Assembly (NCBI GenBank): GCA_045837725.1
Contig: JBEWZL010000109.1
Span: forward strand, 310,001-374,000
Length of the DNA stretch: 64,000 nucleotides
DNA from: Vermamoeba vermiformis
Lineage: Eukaryota > Tubulinea > Echinamoebida
Direction of reading: 5' to 3'
The stretch's first letter is position 1. Each line of letters opens with the position of its first letter. The position numbers and the translations under genes were made by a program. Shown here one piece after another: positions 1 to 10,844 of the stretch. The notes beneath the pieces are model-generated. The model saw only the letters and a list, made by a program, of their open reading frames with translations, did not search any database and had not been told where the DNA came from.

Positions 1-1
1 G

Positions 2-3000
2 GTGTTCACGCCTGAGAAGCACAAAACGTACTTCATGCACGTATCGACTCCCGGAGGTATTCGTGACTTGATCAAGTTACCTCGTGAGACTTGCAAAGTA
101 CACAAGCGTGGTGCGATCATTCTCTCAAAGAAAGACACCTACCAAAAGGATGAGCCAGTTGATCTGCTGGTCGTTTCTAATGAGTCAGCTGATTACCATC
201 TCAAGCTCTACAAACGTGATCTGGAAATCGCGTCAGCACCATTGAAGTTAAAGGGCGCCAAGTCGGTTACGTTCTACCCTCCTGCTGCTATTGGTGAAGG
301 TAAGTGATTGTAAACTTACTCGAATGTTGATTAATAACCTTCATTAAAGGTGTACTAAGAGCCACCCTGTTCAAGAAGGGCACGCCTATTGCCGAAAGAT
401 TGATCTTCCGCCACATGTCTCGTCAGATCAAGGTCAAAGTGACGCCAAATAAGGAGTCTTTCAAGCCCAACCAAAAGATTCAAGTCAACATCAAGACAAC
501 TGATGAAAATAATGAACCCGTCAGAGCCATCCTTGGTGTTACTGTCACTGATGATGCAATTCTCGAGATGGTCGAGGTAAGTCATCATCTATTCCACGAT
601 GTCGAGCAGTGTAATAACATCGCAAATAGAAACGCAAACAAGCTCCTCGTTTGCCGGAAATGGCATTGCTCGAGTCCGAAGTGAACGAGTTCTGGGACAG
701 TCAAATCTACTTCAAAGAAGCGCCAAAGTCACGACAAGCTATCGACCTCTTGCTCGGTACCCAAGTACGTTCCAGCGTGAATTGATTACGAACAATATTT
801 TTAAATGTTCTGATAGGGCTGGCGTCGTTTCGTGTTCTTCAAAGCCAAGATCGATTTAATTGACTTTTTGGCCGAGAACAAGTCTGCTGAACGAGTGTTA
901 GTTGCCACGACCAAATCTGTATGTGACATTCTTACTAAGCGTGCAATCTAATACGATTCTCGTAGATTAACCAAGAGGCGTACGTGCCCCCAGTAGTGAT
1001 TCCTACCATCTCAAGAAGACGATCATCTATCGACTACGAGGAGTGCGAAAACGAAGTTTACGAGAGTCTTCCTACCACTACTGCCATCTCCTCAGTTGTG
1101 TTTAGTGCTCCACCTCTGTCACCAATATCGAGTCGTCCAACAAGTGTGAAATCGAGTATCCGACCATCGATAGCCCAGAGAGATGTGCCCATGCGATCTC
1201 AAGCTGCTAAGGCTGCAATGCCTTCGCGATCAGTTCTGAGTCCTCCTCCTCCTGCAGCACAGTTGGCTATGAAAGAAGAAGCACCGCAACTTTCTTTAAA
1301 AGCCCGCTCAGTGTCTTACAGCGAACGATGTATTGAAGAAGATTTATTAATATCATATGGAGATGTTTCAGCAGACTATATTGAATCGCCACGAGAAATA
1401 GCTCCTTCCGTTGCTGACAATGAAGGTACACATTTCGACCTTTAAATAGCGACTAGCTCAAACGAACTTTTAACGCAGAGATCGAATGGTTGCCCGGCAA
1501 ATACATTGCACGCTTGTACAGACACAAAAAGTCTGAACACCGTGACAAGTCTGTTCGCACTGATTTCTCCAAGACCTTGTTTTGGGCTGGTCAAATCGAA
1601 ACAGACTCTGACGGCGAGGCAACCGTTAACTTCACATTGAGCGAGAGCATCACTTCGTTCAGATTCATGGTCGATGCGTTCAATCGCAACAACGGCTTTG
1701 GTGTCAGTGACTTTTTGATCGAGTCAAAGGAACCTTTCAGCTCCGATGCTCGTGTGCCTATTGAAGTCACCGAGACTGACGAGATGTTGCTGCCCATCTT
1801 GCTCGTCAACAACACCAAGAAGAAGTTTAGCGACGCCAAGGTGTCCATTGACGTTGGCTCGCAGCTGAAAGTTGACTCGAAGAAGGCTTCAGAGTTCAAG
1901 GCAATTAAGATTCAGGGCAATGAGAGGGGTAAGATTGAACCGTTAGTAATTCTCGTAGAATTCAGGCTAATGTATTGTTGTAGTCCGAAAGTTGCTGAAG
2001 ATGACGGCTAGTGAGCCAGGCAACACTTTTGTGAAGTTAGAAGCCAAGTCTGGAGGCGGTCATTTGGACAAGATTGAGCGTCAATTGCGCGTCATGCCGT
2101 TAGGTTTCCCTCAACAAGTGAACTCCTCTGGCACCGTCAAGGCTGGCGAGGCAATTAAATTCGATTTTGAGATCGAGTTTGAGATCCCCAGCAAGATCTC
2201 CAAGAACTCTATCAGCGCTGCCCTGGCATTCTTCCCGTCGCCAGCTGGCAATTATGAAGCGTTGTGCGACCGATTGTGCCAGACTCCTGGCGGTTGCTTC
2301 GAGCAAGTTGGTTCGACCATGTTCCCGCTCATTCTCGCTGCCCAATGGTTCGCGAACAAGGGTGACTTGACGAAGTTGAACAACTTCACCCCGAAGATCA
2401 AGGTCGGATATGACAAGATCAAGGGCTACGAGTGCCGTGGAGGAGGTTTTGAGTGGTACGGCGGTACTCCTGCCCACACTGCCCTCACCGCCTTTGGTGT
2501 GGTCATGTTGTTGGAGACAATGCCCGTGTACGATGGTAAGTTGTGGAACCAGCATTTATCGCGACAGTGACTCATATTTTGTTCAGTCGACAAGGGCCTT
2601 CTTGACCGCAGCGTGCAATGGCTGTTGGATCAACGTGATGGCAAAGGCGAGTTCAAACAAGCGTACGGCAAATACGCTTGGGCTTCACCTCCCAAGAACG
2701 CCGCACACGGTAAGTTTTGAGCGTTACACTACGAAATGACGGAGGGTCTAACACTATTGCAAAGGATACATCATGTGGGCTATCACTGAGGCTGGCATTG
2801 GCGCGAACCAGCTCGAGAAGGAGTTGGCACGCTTGAATGAAATGACTCAAGAGAGTGGCATGGGCACCTACGTGATGGCACTCGCAGCAAACGTGAACAA
2901 TCGATTGAAGCAAAACGAACAAGCCAAGAAGTTGTGCGACAAGCTCGCTTCACTGCAAGAAAAGGGTGGTCGTGTGCCGAATGCAGGTTCGACTATTGTG

Positions 3001-3924
3001 TACTCTGGCAGCCCTGAAGTTGAGTCCACTGCCCTGTCATTGTTGGCTTGGATGAAGGTCGATCCTAAGGCCTACGCGAGCAACATTGAGACAGCAAAGA
3101 AGTACTTGGACAGCACTTTGTCGCCTTACGGCTACGGCAACACTCAAGCTACTTCATTGACCTTGAAGGCCATGAATGTGTATAACACCATGCTCGGCGA
3201 TACTTCATCTCCTGACACACTCTCTGTGGTAAGTTCAAGCCGATTGTCGACACCAAACAGTTGAAATTAACATCGCTTTATTTGTAGCACTTTGACGACA
3301 AACTCATTCACGAGACAACGGTCAAAGAGAACTCCTCCGAGCCAATTGTCGTACCTTTTACTGACGTGAAGCTCGGCTCCGGCAAGCACACATTGCAAAT
3401 TAAGCTCGGCAAGGGCTCGTTGCCGTACCAGTTCACAGTCAGCTACAACGCTCTCACGCCCAACTCCGCGGCTGATTGCAAGGTCAAGCTCGAGGCCAAG
3501 CTGAGCAAGAAGACTGTGAATGAAGGTGAAGGCTGTGAAGTGATGGTGAAAGTGACCAATGTGACCAAAGAAGATCTGCCGATGGTGCTCGCGATCATTG
3601 GCTTGCCCGGTGGTTTTGAACCGCGTCACGAACAGCTGAAAGATCTCGTGAAGAAAGAGAAAATTGATTTCTACGAGGTCATTGGCCGCAACATTGCACT
3701 CTACTGGCGTGGCTTTGACAAAGCGTAAGTAGCCTATTCGTGCACTCCACACACGCGTACTGATCGTTCTTTCACGTTGCAGTGGTGTGGCAGAGTTCCC
3801 AGTCGATGTTGTCGCCACGGTGCCTGGCTCGTACACTGGTCCTGCATCGCGCGTCTTCTTGTACTACACGCCTGAAAAGCAGCACTGGATCGATGGTTTG
3901 ACCGGTGAAATTGTGCCCAAATAA
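2..3924 (+). CDS. Alpha-2-macroglobulin family protein, 5'-truncated by window edge
   Basis: Thioester protease-trap protein of the alpha-2-macroglobulin family, probably secreted; the N-terminus lies outside the window. Exons in one frame: 2-299, 350-576, 630-764, 817-918, 966-1425, 1479-1928, 1984-2535, 2587-2709, 2765-3228, 3288-3724, 3783-3924 (about 1129 residues seen). Exons 1-4 give macroglobulin-like beta domains. Exon 5 codes for a Ser/Pro/Arg-rich low-complexity stretch of about 150 residues, placed just before the conserved A2M domain (KTLFWAGQIETDSDG), which is where the protease bait region sits in this family. The thioester motif GGCFEQ (2289-2306) keeps the reactive Cys and Gln. 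The TED-type helical domain and the receptor-binding beta domain follow. Family assignment is secure; an inhibitor role is inferred. Confidence 0.9.
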
Positions 3925-4261
3925 GCCTAGCGAACCAAACCAACTTACCTTATTACCTTGTAACCTTATAGAATTAAATACGATATAATACGATATCCAT
4001 GAGCAAGAAAAGATCCGATCTCGCGCACCTAATTAGTTTTCAACTCAAAGTCATCTAAACGGATCAATAACGCCCTTATTGAGTATTTTTAAGCAAGGAT
4101 ATGCGATTGTTACATAGATCCAACGAATTTTAAAACAGCTTAAGTGCACCCGTATTTACGGATCGAGCTTTTCCAGGATCTTAAAAAGAATTAACGTGAC
4201 GAGGATGAAGGTAATGTTTAACACTATACAAAATATGCTCTTGATCTTAAACTTGATATTT
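3925..4261. other. Intergenic, convergent 3' ends of A2M and RPB7 genes
   Basis: AT-rich spacer of 337 bp between two stop codons facing each other. It should hold both 3' UTRs. I see no ORF or RNA gene in it. Confidence 0.6.
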
Positions 4262-5226
4262 TTAGCTAATCAAGCCCAAATAATCTTCTTTAATTGTACC
4301 GACGCCGAACTAACGAGAAAAAATATTATTAGCGCTTAGAACTAGTCATAGTATATAATATTTATATGGTATACTTACGATTTCAGTAGCTTCGAATCGC
4401 AGACCAATCAATTTCAAGCGCACTTCTTCGCCCTTTTGGATCTTTGTTGTCTCATCTGCCATCATGTACGCAGGACCGTTCGGATCGTAACCCATATCGG
4501 ATGGAATTTGCTATAATAATGTATTTAAGTACTATATACCATTTAGAATCATAAATATAATTGTTTTGGAGGAATTTTGGTGGATCGGTTTAAAGGTGTT
4601 TTGAAGCGGATGTGGATCCGAACTAAGGCTTACTTGACAGTGCACGAATATATCAAGAGGACCAGCCTTGCATCTGAAGCCTAATTGATCAACAGAATAG
4701 ACTACAGCGTCCATCACTTCATTTCTGAATGGTCGGAACACGATCGCTTGATATGACACGACAAACTTGACAAAACCTCCTAGAATAATAAAATAATGGA
4801 ATTAAATATTTGCGATATATTGTTATATAAATATACAAGCATTAATAACCACAAAATCGATGGTAAAGCAGATCTGACACGAAGAAAAATTCGAAATTTT
4901 TCAGGTCGATTGTAAATTAATAATATGCTGCAAATAAATATTTAAAAAATACTATTTCGATATTGGTACACGTTGGATATTAAAATACGCCTTAATTAAA
5001 CTTTTGACCGATATTTATTTTTTATTCAGATTCGCAACTTACCTTCTTGAATTTGTCCCAATGGAAGAGGATCAGTAGATACTATAGTAATAATAAATCC
5101 ATATCGACCATCAACTGAGCCTTCTACTTCCTTTCTAAGTCGTCGCTGGATCTCCTCGTGGAGTTTTGGCCCGAATGTGGTCGGGTGCATCAACAGCTCT
5201 CGCTTCAATTTGATCAAAAAGAACAT
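4262..5226 (-). CDS. POLR2G: RNA polymerase II subunit RPB7
   Basis: RPB7 pairs with RPB4 to form the stalk of RNA polymerase II, which binds nascent RNA and helps initiation. Exons on the minus strand: 5226-5043, 4779-4634, 4510-4379, 4309-4262, giving 169 residues, close to the usual 170 or so. The protein starts MFFLIKLKRELLMHPTTFGP as in other RPB7 proteins, contains the conserved core YQAIVFRPFRNEVMDAVV and ends DYLGLIS, almost identical to the family C-terminus. The N-terminal tip domain and C-terminal OB fold are both complete. Its start codon lies 174 bp from the start of the divergent SLC35F-like gene, so the two may share a promoter. Confidence 0.95.
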
Positions 5227-5400
5227 ATTGGCCTTTTATATTATAGTGCTATGTGTTGACTAAGCGAGGCAATAAAAAGAACAATTAACAAGCCCACAGT
5301 TGAATTTTTATTTTGTTAATTGCAGCACACAATTGCCGAAATGGACTTATAACAATTAATATATTGATACTATATTATAATTATTAATAAGCAACTTGAT
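5227..5400. promoter_or_regulatory. Probable bidirectional promoter (RPB7 / SLC35F-like)
   Basis: Only 174 bp separate two divergent start codons, so both promoters must lie here or overlap the 5' UTRs. The DNA is AT-rich, with TATAAT-like stretches that cannot be assigned with confidence. Confidence 0.5.
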
Positions 5401-7114
5401 ATGGACAATAATAACAAAGTACAACTGAAAGCGTTCGGATTGGGTCAACTGATCTCGGTTGTAATTACTGGCACAGGCGTTTGCAGTGAATTATTGGCAT
5501 TTAAATATTCAGGTAATAATAGTGTAGTAATTATTTTTATTATACCTATCATTAATTAATAAAATTGCAATGTTGGTTCGATCAGATCCCGGACCGAAAT
5601 GACATTTTGAGAAATTTACAAGATACCATTACAATTAAATCCTATTAATTAATAATATTGCGCCTATATATTCAAATTTAAGTCAAACTATAAATCGATC
5701 GTGTCGATCTAACTTTGAATTTTCAGTCAATATTCCAACAGCCCAGTCGCTCTTCGTTTATGTACTACTAGGCATTGTATATTCACTAGTACTAGTAAGA
5801 AAAGGCACGTGGCTTGAAACAGTCAAGAGTAAATGGAAGTTTTATTTGCCGCTAGCATTGGTGGATGTAGAAGGCAATTATTTCGGTATGAAAAGGCTAA
5901 GAATACTAGTATAAGACCATACTAACACTATTATAATATAGTCGTCAAAGCATATCAATATACAACGATTACGAGGTAATTTTATTTTCGGATCTGTTCC
6001 GGATCTACTTTGTACTCTTTACTAATCTTCCATTCAATAGTATTATGCTATTAGATTGCTTCACCATACCTTGCGTAATGGTTTTAACGTATATATTCTT
6101 AAAAACACGATACAATTGGCGACATTACGTCGGAGTAGCTTTGTGCCTGGTTGGATTAGGCATATTAATTTATTCAGATACGGTATTTAACAACGCTAAT
6201 GAAGGTACGTCATATTAAATACCAAATACTAATATTATCGGCTTTGGGTGAGATCCAGTACGCAATTGATTAATTTTATTTTTTAGGCGGATCCAACAAG
6301 ATCTTAGGCGACATTTTATGCTTAGTCGGTGCAGTATTATATGCTATATCAAATGTAGGACAAGAAGCAATGGTGACTAAGTTCGACAAATACGAGTATT
6401 TAGCGATGATTGGATTGTATGGCGCACCGATCAGCTTAGTTCAATTGTAAGTCATATTTAATATTATATATGATACTAATGTATATTAATATGATACTAG
6501 GATGATATTAGAGCGAGATCAATTGAATACTTTATCCTGGAATTGGCCGATAGGTAAGATCCGAGCCGTTACACGCGACTAGACAAGCATTAATATTCAT
6601 AATTATTAGTGGGTTTGCTTTTTGGATTTGTAGCATTCTTATTTACTATGTATTCACTGGTGCCACTCTTGCTGACTCTGAGCGGATCTGCCTTCTTCAA
6701 CTTGTCGTTGCTGACTTCAGACGTCTACGCAATTCTCTTCGGAGTTTTCTTGTTTGGAAAGATAGTAAGTTCATATTAATAGACGAATACTAGATGACCG
6801 CAATAGTTTACTGAGACAATACTGAGATCTCATCAATGGGATCCGGATGAGGAGTATTTTGCTAACGTATTGTTCTATTTAGCCGTCAGTATTATATTTC
6901 ATCGCTTTCGTTATTATCATTGTGGGCCTATGCTTCTACAATATTAAGAACAACCCTGTAATGTACAGCAAGCTCGAACAAACCGAATCCACTTCGATAA
7001 GTATGATCAATGACTTTATGGATTGTAATAATGATAATATTAATGGTTTAATGTTAAGTAGAAAATTCAGCGAGCAATGAAAGCAGTGCTAATTCGTTAG
7101 ACAGTCCAATATAA
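5401..7114 (+). CDS. SLC35F1/F2/F6-type membrane transporter
   Basis: Multi-pass drug/metabolite transporter superfamily protein of the SLC35F group, expected in an internal membrane; its substrate is not known. Nine exons (5401-5512, 5727-5885, 5942-5975, 6041-6204, 6287-6446, 6501-6553, 6610-6764, 6883-7000, 7059-7114) give 336 residues. Diagnostic segments are WKFYLPLALVDVEGNYFVVK, then AYQYTT with LLDCFTIPCVMVLTY, and GDILCLVGAVLYAISNVGQE, which match SLC35F1/2 closely. About ten hydrophobic segments are visible. The short Ser-rich C-terminal tail is cytosolic-like. Transcribed divergently from RPB7. Confidence 0.88.
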
Positions 7115-7217
7115 CACCGAAAGTAAATCCGTTTGTAAATAGTAAAAACTTGGTTAGGTAATGTAGCTCAGAATGGTAATTATTTACTGCCTACAAGCAA
7201 TACAAAACCAGCGCTTA

Positions 7218-8004
7218 TTAACAGCCGCAATTTATGTACAATTGCTGGGACGAGTATCTGGTGTAGACGGCGTTAGGTTGTCCCTGTGGTATGATGAATT
7301 CCAAATGCAATCCGTCATTGAAGTCGAAGTTAATCGGGAAACTCTTGGAAATCAGATGATTTGTTCCGCTAGAATCGAGACTTTCATTCACACATTCACT
7401 ATCCGGATCTTCGTAGATCGATTTGGACGTGTAAATGTCGTCTGCCGGCTCGTCACTCCAGAAGTCCGCGTAAGGAATGGTGACAGTGAATTCTAATGGT
7501 GGCAAGTACGTGTTGCTAGTGCCTGTTCATGAAGGCATTAAGTTAACTTCGGATCTCTGCACAATTTCGTCGTACCGTTCATTTGAATGTTTTTGAGCGT
7601 AACCCACTTCACGTCTGGACTGCTTCGTATATTCAGGTCCGAGATAAGTCCTTCAGCGTAAAAGTAATAGATCAAGCGGTTTGGTCCCGGTGTGTAAAGG
7701 TATCCGCGCAAGGAGGCAAAAGAACGACCAGGATCTGCGATTAATAGTCAGTATAGTTGGTCAACAAGCTCCCTACTTGCCGCTGGGGTTAACGAGCAGG
7801 CTCCGTTCTATCATGAGTAAAAGCCAGTCTTGCTGTCGGTTTTCAACAAAAAAATACCCTGTTGTTGGAAAGACCAGTAACTGAGAGTTAGAAATGGTGG
7901 TCAGCGTGTCGGTCGAGAGTTGATCCGGAGGACACAGCTGCGATCCAGCGCTCAGAACAAATAATAATCGCGAGCGTTGCGAGGTGAACAATACTGCGCT
8001 TCAT
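7218..8004 (-). CDS. Secreted protein, paralogue of 8385-9289; reading frame disturbed in exon 1
   Basis: I do not recognise the family, but this is a paralogue of the divergent gene at 8385-9289: same three-exon layout, same intron phases and matching segments (LEFIIP versus LEFIFP; C-terminal Cys pairs). Exons: 8004-7777, 7734-7576, 7522-7218. The first reads MKRSIVHLATLAIIIC, a clear signal peptide. The mature part that aligns with the paralogue lies in the next frame, and the splice phase at 7777 needs a further frame change. Total exon length (692 nt) is two bases over a multiple of three. Either two surplus bases came from the assembly, or the copy is decaying or uses frameshifting. Exons 2 and 3 are intact. 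Confidence 0.5.
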
Positions 8005-8384
8005 AATGACGCAAAACAATTGTTATGCACAACAGCTTACTATTAAAATGAACAAAAAATGAGCAGCATTTATGTAGTCCCCAGAGTTTTAATAAGCGAG
8101 GTAGATCGAGTTGGAAATTCATTCTAGTGATGCTAATATTTCCCAAGGTAATTTTATTATTCTAAATGGGTACGATAAACAAATAATTTTGATATTTATT
8201 GCTATATTACGCAAGTGGTAGTAATAACAATTTTACTTACCCGAGAAATCTGCCCCTAACCCTTACTTTCACCATCTTTTTATTAAACAAATAGTACAAT
8301 GATATTTAGCGAATTTTTAGCATCCTTTAAAAGATACTGCTCGAGCAAATTCTCCAATAATAATTGCAGGACTAATCCGAAACC
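8005..8384. promoter_or_regulatory. Shared 5' region of the divergent secreted paralogues
   Basis: 380 bp of AT-rich DNA between two divergent start codons of related genes. It should contain both promoters. No other gene is visible. Confidence 0.45.
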
Positions 8385-9289
8385 ATGACTTCCTTTCGAA
8401 CATTAGTGTCTTTGTTCCTCATTATTGTTGTGTGTCAACAGTGCTTTGCGAATCAAGAGGTTAATAACGAGCAGTGCACAAGCACGTCGAATCCGCTATT
8501 CAATCAAACGATCCCTTGGCGAATAGCCCTCGAGAGCGTGGCCAATCTGTACATACCCTCCAACCAATCGTTAGTTATTTCTGACACTACTGGATGCTTC
8601 ACTTTTCAGTTGTACTTAGCTTCGTACCAAGGGATTCGAGGTTAGCCGGATGGCAGGCTTATATTCTTTCATTATTAATTGTCAAACGCAGCTATTGCGA
8701 CTTTCAATGACGCATGGGCAATTCTTTCTGGCAATTTGACCGATCACTGCAATGGAGGAGCGTCGTACAGTGTTTATGGTCGACAACACACGGATTATCC
8801 GTTGATCTTCGTTGACTCGGCAGCCGTGCAACACGCTACTTTAGTACCACTCTTTATTCTAGGTAATATAAGGATATATGTTGCTCAATCTTACGCAATA
8901 TTTCAGGTACCTACACTAACGGCTCGTACGAGAGCGAGTTCACTTTTACGACGGAAAGAGCCGACTTTTATTCGAATAGAAAGCCTTTCTATAAAGGGCA
9001 ACGCGATGAATTCCGCACGTTCAAGAACTCCAGTTGCACGGTGCGGAGTCGGGCGGACAGTGGGGGCAATTTTGTGTATTCTCAACCATTCCGCAGTGTA
9101 CTGGCATGGAACTCAGGTCCGCAATTAGAATTCATTTTCCCTGCCAACATTCAAGTCACCGCTTACTACTACCCTACTACGAATTATTACTCGCAGTGCC
9201 CTTGCGATGAGTATTCACTAGTTGCTACCAGCACCGCGAGTGAGGGCGTTACTTCTCTGCCCAATGTACCGGTACCACCGCCACTATAA
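8385..9289 (+). CDS. Secreted cysteine-containing protein of unknown family
   Basis: Three exons (8385-8640, 8692-8862, 8907-9289) give about 269 residues. The N-terminus is a textbook signal peptide (basic start, hydrophobic stretch LFLIIVVC, cleavage near CFANQ). The mature protein is rich in beta-strand-like and aromatic segments, has several NxS/T glycosylation sites and ends with the motif CPCDEYS followed by a Ser/Pro-rich tail; no transmembrane segment follows. The copy at 7218-8004 diverges from it across a 380 bp spacer, so the pair probably arose by inverted duplication. Function unknown; extracellular or matrix protein inferred from the signal peptide only. Confidence 0.75.
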
Positions 9290-9619
9290 TTACGTTAGTT
9301 TTCTTCTTTATAATAAATAGCAATTCTATGTGAAATGTTCAGCAGTTACAGGCTCATTTGTATTATTCTAAGGTGGTATGATATCCACAGGCGTTGTTGA
9401 TAGTAGTCGATCCCAGGAGTTTCTTTCTGATAAAGCAATTGCTCACCAAACGAAAATAAAATATTACCAAAGGTACACAAGAATCTGTATTAAGTTGTTA
9501 TGGTCTCGTTGTGTCGTTCAGTTCCAAAATTGCCGCCGAAAGTTTTTGAATTCACCAGTGCGGTTTTATTCATTATTTTGTTAAATGTATCATACAACAA
9601 TATTAATCTGTATATAACA
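9290..9619. other. Intergenic spacer
   Basis: 330 bp between two genes on the same strand. It holds the 3' UTR of the secreted gene and the promoter of the nuclease gene. An ATG at 9500 in frame with the nuclease could extend it by 40 hydrophobic residues, which looks less likely than the start at 9620. Confidence 0.4.
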
Positions 9620-10635
9620 ATGAACACAGCGAACAAATTACTGAAATTAACGAGGGTTATGAAGGATGGCGTGCGGTACTATCAACCTGAAGGCACGCAG
9701 ACCTTATGGCCATCAGTTACTACCGTTATTCATGGCGTATTAAGTAAGCCTCAATTACAAGCATGGGAACGAAAGAATTCATTGGATACGTTCAAAAAGA
9801 AGATTATGAATCTACAGAATCTGCAGGGAGACGATTTAAAAGTATTTGCCGAGAAGGAATTAGATAAGGTAATATTTTATACGAATTTTAAAATTAAAAT
9901 TAATGCTAAACGCCATTTTTCTTGATTTTTGCACAATTGTTTTTCGAATCGATCTAGGTCTGACCGTTGACACGTCTCTTAATCACGATCGATTATCATT
10001 CCCGTATTTATATGCTTAGAAATATTATTATAGATGATTCGGGAGGCTACACAAGCGCCAGAAAATGATAGGCTGCGTGCAGCAGATTTCGGAACGCAAT
10101 CGCACGACATTATCGAACAATTAATCAAATCGGACAATCCTGAAGCAGTGGAAGTGCCGAGCAAATACGAGAAGATTAAAACTGGATTTCTTCGGTGGCA
10201 TAAACAAGCTGTTGCAGCAAAGTTGGAAATTCTACAAACAGAAGTTGAAGTCTATTCAACTGCCCATGGCTACGCAGGTACTCTTATGATGCATATAAAT
10301 CTTATTAGGATATTTGTGATTGATTTAATGTGGTAGGAACATTGGATGCGATCGGAAAAATGAAGATCGACGGAAAAGACACATTAGTTGTCATGGATTG
10401 GAAAACCTCGAATAAATTATATCCAGAATACGCGCTACAAATAGCTGCATATGCTAGAGCATACGAAGAATTGTTTGGACAGAAGATCGACGAAGGATTA
10501 ATCGTAAAGTTCCCTAAAGACAGTACGCGATTTGAAGCGAGGCGAGTGAAGGATTTAAACCTCGCCTTTGATGCATTTAAATCGACATTGTTATTATGGA
10601 ACGTGCTCCATGGCGAAGAAAACCTACTTTTGTAA
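9620..10635 (+). CDS. PD-(D/E)XK nuclease resembling mitochondrial exonuclease MGME1
   Basis: Single-strand DNA exonuclease of the RecB/Cas4/MGME1 branch of the PD-(D/E)XK superfamily. MGME1 trims flaps and removes linear mtDNA in mitochondria. Exons 9620-9868, 10034-10277, 10337-10635 give 263 residues. Visible active-site elements: GTQSH (about residue 103), GTLDA supplying the first metal-binding Asp (about 165), VVMDWKTS supplying the D-x-K pair (about 183) and LQIAAYA supplying the QxxxY motif. Human MGME1 has the same order of motifs (GYID, IDWKTS, QVVAY). The start ATG at 9620 is preferred; a longer N-terminus from 9500 could serve as a targeting sequence. Mitochondrial location is inferred. 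Confidence 0.82.
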
Positions 10636-10844
10636 ATAAACCACAAAAAAAAGCGAAGTTTCCTAAAATTTCAATATATCAGATACGCCTTATCGTATTA
10701 ATATGACATTAGTGGAGTTGCGCAAGGAGAGGGTGTTTCCATTCAGTTAAGGAAAATTCATTTTTTGTTATTTTGCACGCGTAATTTGGGACCATTTTTT
10801 TTTTATCGAGCCCGAATGAAACAACAACAATTGCATAATATAAC

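Noticed and set aside
3267-3836. ORF of 189 codons on the minus strand
   Set aside because: Antisense shadow of A2M exons 10-11; no protein-like motif.
7158-7215. tRNA-like text (TAGCTCAGAATGGTAA)
   Set aside because: No T arm, no matching acceptor or anticodon stem.
7790-7800. Alternative genetic code (TGA or TAG read as sense) to explain the in-frame stops in the secreted minus-strand gene
   Set aside because: Intact genes nearby end normally with TAA, TAG or TGA, and homology follows a different frame at this point.
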